This document shows, piece after piece, positions 24,730-32,723 of a stretch of 32,723 nucleotides of DNA. Position 1 is the stretch's first letter. Each line of letters starts with the position of its first letter. A program made the position numbers and the translations under genes. This stretch comes from Bryobacterales bacterium (lineage in GTDB: Bacteria > Acidobacteriota > Terriglobia > Bryobacterales > Bryobacteraceae): NCBI GenBank assembly GCA_003170915.1, contig PMYB01000120.1, positions 12,429-45,151 of the forward strand, in the 5' to 3' direction. The notes under the pieces were generated by a model. It did not search any database. It had not been told where the DNA came from and worked only from the letters and a program-made list of their open reading frames with translations.

Positions 24730-26205
24730 ATGCCGACGCGCATCCTGACTTTCTTTTCGCTGCTGCTGCCGGCCGTATGCGGCGCGCAAGGCTTGAATAC
24801 GGTGGTGGGCATCCACGGCTCGCAGTTCACGATCAATGGACAGCCCACCTACACGCCGGCCTCCGGTTTTCCTTCCGCGAATCCGAACCTGACCGGGACT
24901 CTGCTGAACGTCCGCGCCGTCCAGGCGATTTTCGACGACGCGAACTATCCCAACCAGGGCTCCCGGCAGCATCCGTACCAGTCCAACACGCTCGGACCCA
25001 TATTTTGGGACTACCCCGACGGGCCCTGGGATCCCGAGCGGAACGTGCGCGAGTTCCTCGCGGCGCTCCCGGACTGGAGGCGCTCAGGCCTACTGGCGTT
25101 CACCGTCAACCTGCAAGGAGGCGGCCCGCCGGACGGTAATTACGGAGAACGGGTTTACCTGCAACCGCACAACAACAGCGGGTTCGATCTGCAGGGCAAC
25201 CTGAAGCCCGCGTATGCCGACCGGCTGCGGAGGGTCGTCACGGAAGCCGACCGCCTCGGCATGGTGGCCATTGTCGGATTCTTCTACTTCGGATCGAACG
25301 AGCGCATCCAGACGGCGCCGGACGATCGCTACGTGAAGGAGGCGATCGTCCAGGGGTGCCGTTTCCTGAAGAACCTGCCGCACCGGAACATCCTCATCGA
25401 GATCAATAACGAAACCAATCCGAATAGCTACAAGCACCGGATTCTACAGCCGAACGGCGCGCTGGACGCCGTACTGCTGGCGCAGCAGACGGTGGAGCGT
25501 CAGATTCCTGTCTCGATGAGCTGGTCCGGCGGGGTCATGCCGCGTGGAAGCCGCGGCGAGGCCGCCATGCGCGCCGTGGATTACGTCATGTTCCACACCA
25601 ATGGCCAGTCGCCCGAAGAGGTCCACCAGAGCATCCAGGCGATGCGGCGGTGGCTGGGCTACGACCGCCCCGTGATCATCAACGAAGATGGTGTGAGCGC
25701 GTTCAACCTGCATGCCGCGGTTGAGGAACATGTGGGCTGGGGCTACTACGACAACGGCCTGGACAATTACCGGGATGGCTTCCAGGCGCCGCCCGTGAAC
25801 TGGCGGATAGAGACTCCTCTGAAGTGGCTGTTCTTCGAGCAGGTGGCCCGCCTGACCGGTTCGCCGATTCCCGCGAGGCCGGAGTATTCCGCGCTCGAAG
25901 CCCCCGAGATCGAGCTCTTCGGACTCGAACCGAACCAGGTTCTCAAAGAACCAGCCTGGATCGAGGCGATCGTCAAAGACCGGCACCCGCGCTGGCCCAT
26001 CAAGCGCGTGGAGTTCTACATCGACGGCGCGCCCTATAGCTACCGCAGAAGCGCGCCGTTCCTGCTCAACAACCAGGAATGGTGGGACATGGTGGACGTG
26101 GCGCCCGGCAAGCACGTCTTGCGCGTGGTGGCATACGATCAACAAGGACCGCGGTTCACGGAGATCTGTTCGATACTGGAAGTCCCGTTCGTGGTCGAGA
26201 AATGA
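24730..26205 (+). CDS. Secreted GH-A-clan-like glycoside hydrolase
   Basis: A 491-residue protein with a signal peptide (MPTRILTFFSLLLPAVCGAQ). The body looks like a TIM-barrel glycosidase of clan GH-A: NILIEINNETNP places a candidate acid/base Glu (E228) after strand 4, and RPVIINEDG places a candidate nucleophile (E319) near strand 7. WSGGVMPRGSRG and VDYVMFHTNGQ lie between, as in GH5-like enzymes. Residues ~395-490 (VEFYIDGAPY, APGKHVLRVVAYDQQG) form an Ig-like beta domain. The family and substrate cannot be assigned by eye. It heads an operon with two isomerase-like genes and a transporter (gaps of 7, 8 and 4 bp). TAGAAT at 24683-24688 is a possible -10 with a poor -35. Confidence 0.75.
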   Translation: MPTRILTFFSLLLPAVCGAQGLNTVVGIHGSQFTINGQPTYTPASGFPSANPNLTGTLLNVRAVQAIFDDANYPNQGSRQHPYQSNTLGPIFWDYPDGPWDPERNVREFLAALPDWRRSGLLAFTVNLQGGGPPDGNYGERVYLQPHNNSGFDLQGNLKPAYADRLRRVVTEADRLGMVAIVGFFYFGSNERIQTAPDDRYVKEAIVQGCRFLKNLPHRNILIEINNETNPNSYKHRILQPNGALDAVLLAQQTVERQIPVSMSWSGGVMPRGSRGEAAMRAVDYVMFHTNGQSPEEVHQSIQAMRRWLGYDRPVIINEDGVSAFNLHAAVEEHVGWGYYDNGLDNYRDGFQAPPVNWRIETPLKWLFFEQVARLTGSPIPARPEYSALEAPEIELFGLEPNQVLKEPAWIEAIVKDRHPRWPIKRVEFYIDGAPYSYRRSAPFLLNNQEWWDMVDVAPGKHVLRVVAYDQQGPRFTEICSILEVPFVVEK

Positions 26206-26212
26206 GCGCGAT

Positions 26213-27196
26213 ATGAAGCAGGCCGTGATTACGTCGTTCCTGGGCAAGCTGCGGGACCGCTTTTGCGAGTACCAGGAGCCGCTATCCATCGAACAGAAAC
26301 TCGAACGCATGACGCGGATTCCGGGCGTGAGCGGCGCCGAGGTGGTCCATCCGTACGAAGTCGATACGGCCGAGGTCATGCAGCGCCATCTGCGGCGGCT
26401 CAAGCTGGAGATTTCGGCGATCAATGTGAACATCAAGGCCGATCCGGCGTTTGCGAATGGGTCGCTCACCTCCCCGGATCCGCTGGTCCGGCGCAAAGCC
26501 TGCGAGATGATCAAAGCCGCCAAGGACTACGCCAAGGCGCTGGGTGCGGACAAGGTGACTTGCTGTCCGCTCAGCGACGGCTACGATTATCCGTTCCACA
26601 CGGATTACCGGAAAGCGTGGAGCCGGATGGTGGAGGTGGTCCGCGAAGCGGCGGACTATGTGCCCGAGATTCCGCTCTTCATGGAGTACAAGCCTTCGGA
26701 GACGCGGGTACACTGCACCCTCGATTCGGCCGCCAAGACGCTGCTGCTGTGCCAGGCGGTGGGCAGCCCGCACCTGGGCGTCACCATCGATATCGGCCAT
26801 TCCATTTATGGCGGCGAAACTCCGGCCGAAGCGCTGGCGCATGTTGCCCAGAGCGGGTTCCCTTACTACGTGCACATCAACGACAACAACGGCAAATGGG
26901 ATTGGGACCTGATGGCCGGGACCTGCAATCTGTTGGCGTACATCGAGTTTCTTTACTACTTGAAGGAACTCGGGTACGACGGGTGGATCACGTCGGACAG
27001 CTCGCCCGTCCGCCAGGATGCCGTCGAAATGTTCGCCTTCAATGTGAGAATCACCAACCGAATCTGGAACTGGCTGGACCAGGTGGATCGCGAAGAGATC
27101 GGGCGCCATCTGGACCGCCACGAGTTCATGCCGGTTTTAAAGATGCTGGAACCGTGGCTTTTTGCGGATGTGAAGGCCGGCGCCAGCACGGTCTGA
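26213..27196 (+). CDS. TIM-barrel sugar isomerase/epimerase (AP-endonuclease-2-like)
   Basis: A 327-residue cytoplasmic protein starting 7 bp after the glycosidase stop. It has the metal-binding pattern of the xylose-isomerase-like TIM-barrel group: PLFMEYKPSE (E158), TIDIGHSIYGG (D193, H196) and YYVHINDNNGKWDWD (H221, D224). IPGVSGAEVVHPYEV and LGADKVTCCPLSDGYDYPF shape the substrate pocket. The length and the HINDNN motif recall L-rhamnose isomerase/tagatose epimerase-like enzymes. It probably interconverts a ketose and aldose or epimerises a sugar released by the operon's glycosidase; the exact substrate is unknown. Confidence 0.85.
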   Translation: MKQAVITSFLGKLRDRFCEYQEPLSIEQKLERMTRIPGVSGAEVVHPYEVDTAEVMQRHLRRLKLEISAINVNIKADPAFANGSLTSPDPLVRRKACEMIKAAKDYAKALGADKVTCCPLSDGYDYPFHTDYRKAWSRMVEVVREAADYVPEIPLFMEYKPSETRVHCTLDSAAKTLLLCQAVGSPHLGVTIDIGHSIYGGETPAEALAHVAQSGFPYYVHINDNNGKWDWDLMAGTCNLLAYIEFLYYLKELGYDGWITSDSSPVRQDAVEMFAFNVRITNRIWNWLDQVDREEIGRHLDRHEFMPVLKMLEPWLFADVKAGASTV

Positions 27197-27204
27197 CAGA
27201 CCCC

Positions 27205-28488
27205 ATGGAAAGCGCAGCGGAACCCGTCAAGAGCAAGGCAAAGACCGCACCGGCGCGGCGTTGGGCCGTGCTGGCGGCTCTCTTCTCGCTGGCGATGCTG
27301 ACGATCGTCGATCGCGTGGCCATCTCCGCGGCCAAGGGAGACATGTCGCGAGACCTCGGGTTGACCGACGTCACGTTCGGACTGATTTTCGGCTCCTTCG
27401 CCCTCGGCTACGCGCTGTTTCAGATTCCGGCCGGCTATTTCGCGGACCGTTTCGGCCCGCGCCGTGTCGTGGCAGCGGTGGTAATCGCCTGGTCGCTGCT
27501 CACGACGACGACCGCGATGGTGAGGGGCGCGGCGCTGTTGATTGGCGTACGTTTCTTGTTCGGAGCGGCCGAAGCGGGTGCGTTTCCGGCTTCCGCCCGG
27601 GCCATTCGATCCTGGCTCCCGGTGCGCGAGACCGGGATCGCCCAGGGCGTGCTCTTCGGCGGATCGCGGCTGGGCGCGGCGTTCGGCCTGACGCTGGTGT
27701 CCTGGCTGGTGGCGTGGCTGAACTGGCGCGCGCCGTTCTTCATCCTGGGGGCCGCTGGAATCGCCTGGGTGACGGCCTGGCTATTCTGGTTTCGCAATAC
27801 CCCGGAAGAAGTCAGAGACGTTTCGGAGACGGAGCTCGCTTACATTCGGGCGGGCCGGGCCGACCCGCCGCGACAATCCGGCGCGGGCTGGACGAGCGCC
27901 TTCGGGCACCGCGAGACCATCCCGCTGCTGGTGCAGTACTTCGCTTCGAATTTCACGTTCTTCCTGTGCTATAGCTGGCTGCTTCCGTATCTGCGGGACC
28001 GGTACCATTTGAGCATCGCGGCCGCGGGACTGTACGCGGCGATTCCGCTCTACTGCGGCGCCGCCGCAAACTGGGTGAGCGGGGCGGCAGTCGACACGCT
28101 CTATCGCCGGAACTGGGGCCGCCTGTCGAGAATTTTGCCCGCCGCCGCTGGATTCCTGCTCGGGGCCGCCGCCCTGGTGGGCGCTGTTCACGCGGTAACG
28201 ATTGCGGGCGCGGTAGGCTGTTTCGCGGCCGCCACGTTCGGCGTGGACCTGACGCTCAGCCCGAGCTGGACCCTGTGCATCGACATCGCCGGCGACCGGA
28301 CGGGCACCCTGAGCGGCGCCATGAACATGTTCGGTAACATCGGTTCGTTCGTAAGCTCCGTCGCGTTCCCGCTGTTGCTGCGCTGGACCGGCGCCTCCGA
28401 TGCCTACTTCTACTGCGCGGCGGCTATCAACCTTGTGGCGGCGGGGCTGTGGATGGCAATGCGCGAGCGTGACCGTCTTCGAGGTTAA
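27205..28488 (+). CDS. MFS transporter, anion:cation symporter (sugar-acid) type
   Basis: A 427-residue membrane protein with about 12 hydrophobic segments. The ATG at 27205 is 8 bp after the isomerase stop. MLTIVDRVAISAAKGDMSRD followed by GLIFGSFALGYALFQIPAGY and FADRFGPRR (the MFS motif between helices 2 and 3) is characteristic of the ACS subgroup, which includes hexuronate (ExuT), glucarate and galactonate transporters. FLFGAAEAGAFPASARAI and WLPVRETGIAQGVLFGGSRL match the same subgroup. Proton-coupled uptake of glucuronate or another sugar acid across the inner membrane fits the GH67 and glucarate dehydratase-like genes nearby. The specific substrate is inferred. Confidence 0.88.
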   Translation: MESAAEPVKSKAKTAPARRWAVLAALFSLAMLTIVDRVAISAAKGDMSRDLGLTDVTFGLIFGSFALGYALFQIPAGYFADRFGPRRVVAAVVIAWSLLTTTTAMVRGAALLIGVRFLFGAAEAGAFPASARAIRSWLPVRETGIAQGVLFGGSRLGAAFGLTLVSWLVAWLNWRAPFFILGAAGIAWVTAWLFWFRNTPEEVRDVSETELAYIRAGRADPPRQSGAGWTSAFGHRETIPLLVQYFASNFTFFLCYSWLLPYLRDRYHLSIAAAGLYAAIPLYCGAAANWVSGAAVDTLYRRNWGRLSRILPAAAGFLLGAAALVGAVHAVTIAGAVGCFAAATFGVDLTLSPSWTLCIDIAGDRTGTLSGAMNMFGNIGSFVSSVAFPLLLRWTGASDAYFYCAAAINLVAAGLWMAMRERDRLRG

Positions 28489-28492
28489 CCGT

Positions 28493-29320
28493 ATGCGACT
28501 TCCGATGGGCGCTACCAGCTACGTCTTTCGCTATCTGTTGGGCGATGCCGCGAACGCCCCGCCGCTCCCGGATTTGCCGCGGCTGGCGCGGACGGCGGGC
28601 CTGGAGCGGCTGCAGATCTGCGAAAACGCGCGTCCGCTGGAACTCGGCTGTGCCGCGTGGACGGAGCTTCAGCGTCAGGCCGGCGATCTCGGGCTCGAAA
28701 TCAGCCTCGGTTGTATGACCCTCGACCCGGACGTCCTGGGCCAGTATCTCGACCGGACGGAGGCGCTGGGCGCCTCCGATCTGCGGCTCGTGTTGGAGTG
28801 CGAAGCGGGGACTCGGCTTTCGGCCGACGGGATCCGCGCCTTTCTCGACCGGGTAGTGCCCGCGCTGGAGTCGCGCCGTATTCGCCTCGCGATCGAGAAC
28901 CACTTCGCAATCCCATCGAGAACGCTGGCCGAAGCCGCCGGCTCGTATCCGGCGGAAACCGTCGGGTTCTGCGTCGATGTCGCGAACTCTCTGCGCAACT
29001 TCGAGGACTGGGAGAAAGTGTTCGACCTCTTGGGAGACCGCGCGGTTTGCTATCACTTGAAGGACTACCGGATTGCCGGCTCGAACGTCGGGTTCTCGGT
29101 AGGCGGCGCGCCGTTTGGCGAAGGGCAAATCGACGCTCGCGCCATCCTGCGGCGCATTTTCGCGAAGACATCGGATCCGAAAATCTATCTCGAGAACTGG
29201 ACGCCCTCGACAGGCGATCGGGGAAAAGATATCGCGACCGACGCGCGGTGGCTCGAGAAGTCGATTGCGAATCTTCGGAACCTTACGCGATCCCGCCACG
29301 CAGCAGCGACGCCGCCGTAG
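28493..29320 (+). CDS. TIM-barrel sugar phosphate isomerase/epimerase-like protein
   Basis: A 275-residue protein whose ATG lies 4 bp after the transporter stop, with GAGG about 10 bases upstream inside the transporter gene. Expected metal or catalytic positions are visible: LAIENHFAIPS (E135), GFCVDVANS (D162), CYHLKDYRI (H188, K190, D191) and YLENWTP (E234). It is a distant relative of, not a copy of, the 26213 gene. It may act on the transported sugar acid or a keto derivative. Its last 38 bases overlap the convergent ABC transporter gene, so the two transcripts are antisense to each other there. Confidence 0.82.
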   Translation: MRLPMGATSYVFRYLLGDAANAPPLPDLPRLARTAGLERLQICENARPLELGCAAWTELQRQAGDLGLEISLGCMTLDPDVLGQYLDRTEALGASDLRLVLECEAGTRLSADGIRAFLDRVVPALESRRIRLAIENHFAIPSRTLAEAAGSYPAETVGFCVDVANSLRNFEDWEKVFDLLGDRAVCYHLKDYRIAGSNVGFSVGGAPFGEGQIDARAILRRIFAKTSDPKIYLENWTPSTGDRGKDIATDARWLEKSIANLRNLTRSRHAAATPP

Positions 29321-31175
29321 GCGCAGCCCCGCCCACGCCGGCCGCGATCCGCGGCTTCTCCTCCGACTCCGGTTCCTTGCCGCCTTCGCCGGGGGCAAGG
29401 AACAGGTTGGCATCGATGCCGTGCTGGCGCGTGTATAGATCGTAGTAGCGGCCGCGCGCGGCGTACAGCGACTCGTGCGTTCCGCGCTCCACGATGCGGC
29501 CGTCTTCCACCACCAGGATCTGGTCCGCGCGGCGAATCGTCGAGAGACGGTGCGCAATCACAAACGTCGTGCGGCCTTTCATGAGGTACGCCAGGCCCTC
29601 TTGAATCGCCGCCTCCGATTCCGAATCCAGGCTCGAGGTGGCCTCGTCCAGGATTAGGATCCGCGGGTCGGCCAGGATGGCGCGCGCGATCGAAACGCGC
29701 TGCCGCTGGCCGCCGGAGAGCTTCACGCCGCGCTCGCCGACGATGGTCTCGTACTTCTTGTCGAGCTTTTCGGCGAACTCGTCCACGCGCGCGATGCGGC
29801 AGGCCGCCAGCACCTGCTCCTCGCTGGCGCCCAGCCGCGCGAAGGCCACGTTCTCGCGAATGGTTCCGTCGAAGAGGAAGGTGTCCTGGAGCACCACGCC
29901 AAGCTGCGTGCGATAGGCGTTCAGCCGCACCGTGGAAAGGTCTGTTGCATCCACGCGAACCGCGCCCTGCGTCGGCTCGTGAAACGCCGCGATCAGGCTG
30001 ATGATGGTCGATTTCCCCGATCCCGACGGCCCCACCAGCGCGGTCACCGTTCCGGGCGGCGAGTCGAAACTCACGTCGTGCAACACCGGTTTGGCGGGGT
30101 CGTACTCGAAGGTCACGTGCTCGAAAGATACGTAGCCGTGCAGCGCGCCGATGGCCTCGGTGCGCCGCGCGTCCTCGTCCTCGGGCTTTTCGTGCAGCAC
30201 TTCCTGCGTGCGGTCGAGGCCCGCCAGCGCCTCGGTGATCTGCGTGCCGATTCCCACCACCTGGAACATCGGCGCCACCAGGAACGCCAGGTACGCGGTG
30301 AAAGCCATGAAGCCGCCCAGGGTCAGCGTGCCGGCGAGGATCTGGCGCGCCCCCAGGTACATCACGGTTGCGCCCACCAACCCCATCAGCACGGTTGCCG
30401 AAAGGCTCATCAGCGAAATGGCGGTCAGGCTGCGCAGCACATTATCGAGCAGGCGCTTGACGCCGCCCGCGAAGACGCCCGCCTCCTGGGCCTCGGCGTG
30501 ATATCCCTTCACCACGCGCACGCCGGCCAGCGACTCCGTGAGCCGCCCGGTGACCTCGGCGTTGATCTTGCCGCGCTCGCGGAAGATCGGCCGGATGCGC
30601 CTGAACGCCTGGCTCAGCCCCACCGCAAACGCCGCGATAAAGAGCAGCGCCAGCACCGTGAGCAGAGGGCTGATGCGCAGCAGCAGGATGAGTGCAATCA
30701 ATGCGGTCAGAATCCCGCCGACGAACTCGATCAAGCCCGTGCCGATGAGATTGCGGACGCCCTCCACGTCGGTCATGATGCGGGAAACCAGCACCCCGGT
30801 CTTGTTGGAATCGTAGTACGCCACCGGCAGGCGGCCCACGTGTTCCTGCACCTTGCGCCGCAATTCCGCGATCAGGCGTTGCCCCTCCTTCGAAATCAAC
30901 TGCGTGAGGATGAACGAGGTGACACCCTGGATGAGCGTCGCCGCGAGCACCAGCAGCACCAGCGGCTGCAACATCCAGGTCTGGTGCTTCATGATGACGC
31001 CGTCCACCAGGAACTTGGTGGAGCCTGGCAAAACCAGGCCGGCGGGCCGGTTGATCAGCATCAGCAGGAAGCCCAACGCGAGCTTCCCGCGGCGCGGACG
31101 CACCAGGTCCTTCAATAAAGGAAGCACACTGCGGAAGTGCTTTGAACTTTCCCCCTTCGGTTTGGATGGCGCCAC
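29283..31175 (-). CDS. ABC exporter (fused membrane and ATPase domains, MsbA/lipid or drug type)
   Basis: A 630-residue half-transporter beginning at a GTG (31175) with AAGAGG just upstream. Residues ~20-320 form six membrane helices of an ABC exporter (PVAYYDSNKTGVLVSRIMTD is the first coupling region). The ATPase domain has Walker A GPSGSGKST, Q-loop VVLQDTFLFDGTIRENV, signature LSGGQRQR, Walker B ILILDEATSSLD and the switch His in IAHRLSTI, all intact. It probably works as a homodimer exporting a lipid or drug. The ~40-residue Glu/Lys/Ala-rich tail after the ATPase domain is non-conserved and overlaps the 28493 gene. It is 10 bp downstream of the HAD gene, probably in one operon. Confidence 0.93.
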   Translation of the reverse strand: MAPSKPKGESSKHFRSVLPLLKDLVRPRRGKLALGFLLMLINRPAGLVLPGSTKFLVDGVIMKHQTWMLQPLVLLVLAATLIQGVTSFILTQLISKEGQRLIAELRRKVQEHVGRLPVAYYDSNKTGVLVSRIMTDVEGVRNLIGTGLIEFVGGILTALIALILLLRISPLLTVLALLFIAAFAVGLSQAFRRIRPIFRERGKINAEVTGRLTESLAGVRVVKGYHAEAQEAGVFAGGVKRLLDNVLRSLTAISLMSLSATVLMGLVGATVMYLGARQILAGTLTLGGFMAFTAYLAFLVAPMFQVVGIGTQITEALAGLDRTQEVLHEKPEDEDARRTEAIGALHGYVSFEHVTFEYDPAKPVLHDVSFDSPPGTVTALVGPSGSGKSTIISLIAAFHEPTQGAVRVDATDLSTVRLNAYRTQLGVVLQDTFLFDGTIRENVAFARLGASEEQVLAACRIARVDEFAEKLDKKYETIVGERGVKLSGGQRQRVSIARAILADPRILILDEATSSLDSESEAAIQEGLAYLMKGRTTFVIAHRLSTIRRADQILVVEDGRIVERGTHESLYAARGRYYDLYTRQHGIDANLFLAPGEGGKEPESEEKPRIAAGVGGAAPTAASLLRGGIA

Positions 31176-31185
31176 CAGATACCTC

Positions 31186-31800
31186 TTATGTCAGATTACA
31201 CCTACCGAGCACCCGTTCCCGGAGATCGGCGGGCCCTTTCACCGCCAGCACCTCGAAACCCGCGGCGCGTCCGCTGGCCATGCCGGCTTCCGAATCTTCC
31301 ACCACCAGCGCGGCACGCACCCCCAGACGTTGGGCGGCCAACAGATACGGATCCGGGGCCGGTTTGTGGTGCTTCACGTCTTCGCCGCCGACCAGCGTGT
31401 CAAAGTGCCGCCCGATGCCGCCGGCCGCCAGTATAGGCGCGATCTCCGTGATCGAGCTCGAACTCACCACCGCCAGCTTGTACAGGCCGTGCAGCTCGCT
31501 GAGAAACCCGTCCAAGGACGGATCGAACGGCGGCAACTGCGCCATGCGCGCTTGGAACAATTTCTTTTTCGCGGGATACAGCGCCCAAAGCTCTTCCCAC
31601 TTTCGCGGCGGATCGGAGCGGGCCGCCATCATGCGCAGTATTTCGCGATCCTCCACCCCGATGCCGTGTTGGCGAAAGAATTCCCACTCCAGGGTGACGC
31701 CAACGGGCGCCAGCACTTCCGCCCAGCAGGCGTAGTGGACAGGCTCGCTGTCCAGAAGGACCCCATCGAAATCGAACAGGATGGCTTCGAATTCCGGCAT
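31186..31800 (-). CDS. HAD-superfamily hydrolase (beta-phosphoglucomutase/phosphatase-like)
   Basis: A complete 204-residue HAD protein: motif I ILFDFDGVLLDSE (both catalytic Asp), motif II LAVVSSSS, motif III KHHKPAPDPYLLAA and motif IV LVVEDSEAGMASG. The small helical cap and length fit the beta-phosphoglucomutase/sugar-phosphatase group. It acts in the cytoplasm on a small phosphorylated substrate that the sequence does not reveal. No clear Shine-Dalgarno sequence precedes the ATG at 31800. The ABC exporter follows after 10 bp. Confidence 0.9.
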   Translation of the reverse strand: MPEFEAILFDFDGVLLDSEPVHYACWAEVLAPVGVTLEWEFFRQHGIGVEDREILRMMAARSDPPRKWEELWALYPAKKKLFQARMAQLPPFDPSLDGFLSELHGLYKLAVVSSSSITEIAPILAAGGIGRHFDTLVGGEDVKHHKPAPDPYLLAAQRLGVRAALVVEDSEAGMASGRAAGFEVLAVKGPADLRERVLGRCNLT

Positions 31801-31862
31801 GAGAGGCGAGTTTTCCAGCGTACCATGCGCCTCCGGGTGTGGTATGACTGAAACTGAGCACT

Positions 31863-32108
31863 ATGCCAACCGAAGAAGAAATGCAAGCCGAAATCGAGCG
31901 GCTGCGCGCCGAGAATGAAGCGCTGAAAAAGCCCGCGCGCGGGCAGATGTCGCTGAAGGTGAGCGAGAAGGGTGGGCTCTCCGTCTACGGTCTGGGGCGC
32001 TTTCCCGTGACACTCTACCGCGAGCAGTGGGAGAAACTGCTGGCCATGGCGGACCAGATCCGCCAGTTCATCCAGGACAACACCCACCTGCTGAAGAAAA
32101 AGGAGTAG
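31863..32108 (+). CDS. Small conserved protein with N-terminal coiled coil
   Basis: An 81-residue protein. Residues ~2-22 (EEEMQAEIERLRAENEALKK) are a clear short coiled coil. The rest (SLKVSEKGGLSVYGLGRFPV, TLYREQWEKLLAMADQIRQF) recurs, as I recall, in small uncharacterised proteins of several phyla, with the VYGLGRFPVTLY core unchanged. The pattern of a tiny beta hairpin followed by an amphipathic helix suggests a protein- or nucleic-acid-binding accessory. Function unknown. It is divergent from the HAD gene and lies upstream of the trpE-like gene in the same direction, separated by a hairpin. Confidence 0.78.
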   Translation: MPTEEEMQAEIERLRAENEALKKPARGQMSLKVSEKGGLSVYGLGRFPVTLYREQWEKLLAMADQIRQFIQDNTHLLKKKE

Positions 32109-32109
32109 A

Positions 32110-32127
32110 GGCCGGGCATGCCCGGCC
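32110..32127 (+). terminator. Perfect GC palindrome between the 81-residue gene and the trpE-like gene
   Basis: GGCCGGGC-AT-GCCCGGCC (32110-32127) starts two bases after the stop at 32108. AGGAG (32101-32105) and CTCCT (32136-32140) could extend the structure. Only three T follow, so it is a weak intrinsic terminator at best. Confidence 0.45.
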
Positions 32128-32179
32128 CTGCCGCGCTCCTTTGCTATCCTGAATACTAATTCCCCCAAGGGACAATGCT

Positions 32180-32723
32180 ATGCGCGAATACCGCTACAAG
32201 ACTCCCCACGGGATCGAGGTCACTCGCACCGTCTCGCAGGTCGTCTACCGAAGAGGGTTGGCGCATCTCGCGCGCGAGCTGGACCGCCACCGTGGGATCT
32301 ATCTCTCCTCGGGATACGAGTATCCCGGGAGATATTCGCGCTGGGACATCGGCTCCACTTGTCCGCCGCTCGAGATGGTCTCCTGCAACCGCCGCGTCGA
32401 GTTCCGCCCACTCAACGATCGCGGCCGCAAGATCCTCGAGATGTTCCATCCGGTGCTGGCCGGCCACCCCCACTGGGAAGAGTTCGGGTTCGAATCGGGC
32501 ATACTGGCCGGCCGGTTGAAACCCATGCCCGCGCTGTTCCCCGAAGAGGAGCGCAGCCGGCAGCCTTCGGTGTTCTCCGTCCTGCGGGCGCTGATCGAAG
32601 AGTTCCGCGAGGAAAAGGATTCGCACCTCGGCCTGGTGGGCGCATTCGGCTACGACCTGCTGTTTCAGTTCGAGCCCATCGTCAAGCGGTTGCCCCGCCA
32701 CGGGCACAAAGACCTGCACCTGT
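32180..32723 (+). CDS. Anthranilate synthase component I (TrpE/TrpEG type), 5' part only
   Basis: From the ATG at 32180, with AAGGGA just upstream, 181 codons run to the window edge. The sequence MREYRYKTPHGIEVTRTVSQ, YLSSGYEYPGRYSRWDIG and VGAFGYDLLFQFEPI matches the N-terminal regulatory half of anthranilate synthase. The group with S-S-G-Y-E-Y-P-G-R-Y-S-R-W-D is often a single TrpE-TrpG polypeptide. The enzyme makes anthranilate from chorismate and glutamine, the first step of tryptophan synthesis. The catalytic C-terminal half and any TrpG domain lie beyond the window. No leader peptide with Trp codons was seen upstream. Confidence 0.85.
   Translation, partial: MREYRYKTPHGIEVTRTVSQVVYRRGLAHLARELDRHRGIYLSSGYEYPGRYSRWDIGSTCPPLEMVSCNRRVEFRPLNDRGRKILEMFHPVLAGHPHWEEFGFESGILAGRLKPMPALFPEEERSRQPSVFSVLRALIEEFREEKDSHLGLVGAFGYDLLFQFEPIVKRLPRHGHKDLHL

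Noticed and set aside
26213..29320. Recent duplication of the two TIM-barrel isomerase genes
   Set aside because: The two proteins share only fold-level metal motifs and differ in length and sequence, so they are distant family members.
29979..31118. Plus-strand open frame (379 codons) opposite the ABC exporter
   Set aside because: Gln/His/Arg-rich low-complexity translation, with all ABC motifs on the other strand.
32110..32179. Tryptophan attenuator upstream of the trpE-like gene
   Set aside because: No leader peptide with Trp codons and no alternative pairings; only a simple palindrome is present.

Overview
The window looks like a chromosome segment of a high-GC Acidobacteriota bacterium close to Candidatus Solibacter / Bryobacterales. 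The evidence is a secreted protein ending in the Solibacter-type C-terminal domain (TIGR03437-like), a fragment of the acidobacterial VWFA-related family (TIGR03436-like), a large Oar-type TonB-dependent receptor with a carboxypeptidase-regulatory N-terminus, a secreted LmbE/PIG-L protein, and many secreted carbohydrate-active enzymes. These family names come from memory of their sequence patterns; no search was run.

Layout. Positions 1-4575 hold a Tat-exported GH2 glycosidase (minus strand, cut by the left edge) and a divergent secreted PIG-L family protein whose promoter implies a leaderless mRNA. Positions 4572-9291 are a patchwork of intact genes (Sel1-repeat protein, ybaK) and broken ones (mazEF relic, VOC protein, 5'-truncated DegT aminotransferase and Gfo/Idh/MocA oxidoreductase abutting head to head, disrupted HEAT-like protein). 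Positions 9413-11520 encode a secreted two-repeat protein with the Solibacter C-terminal domain and a collagen-like lipoprotein. Positions 12161-15009 are a second graveyard around an intact ROK regulator: isomerase fragment, possible sugar-kinase tail, SDR with an internal deletion, VWFA fragment and TPR fragment.

Positions 15093-29320 form a coherent plant-polysaccharide, glucuronoxylan-type locus. On the minus strand are an enolase-superfamily glucarate dehydratase homologue, a GH67 alpha-glucuronidase fused to an SGNH esterase, and, from its own promoter, an Oar-type TonB receptor. On the plus strand are a divergent UroD/MtaA-family protein, an antitoxin with a gutted VapC toxin, and a tight operon of a secreted glycosidase, two TIM-barrel sugar isomerase/epimerase-like enzymes and an ACS-type MFS sugar-acid transporter. 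A plausible reading is capture of xylan fragments at the surface, removal of (methyl)glucuronate and acetyl groups, uptake of the acid sugar and its dehydration or isomerisation inside the cell.

Positions 29283-32723 are housekeeping: an ABC exporter and HAD phosphatase operon, a conserved 81-residue protein, and the start of an anthranilate synthase gene cut by the right edge. No rRNA, tRNA, CRISPR array, prophage or intact insertion sequence was seen.

The most striking features are (i) the GH67-SGNH fusion in a glucuronate locus with a UroD-like protein lacking the usual zinc cysteines, and (ii) an unusual density of gene remnants whose two ends are each recognisable across a clean joint, best seen in a VapC gene reduced to about 12 N-terminal and 14 C-terminal codons.
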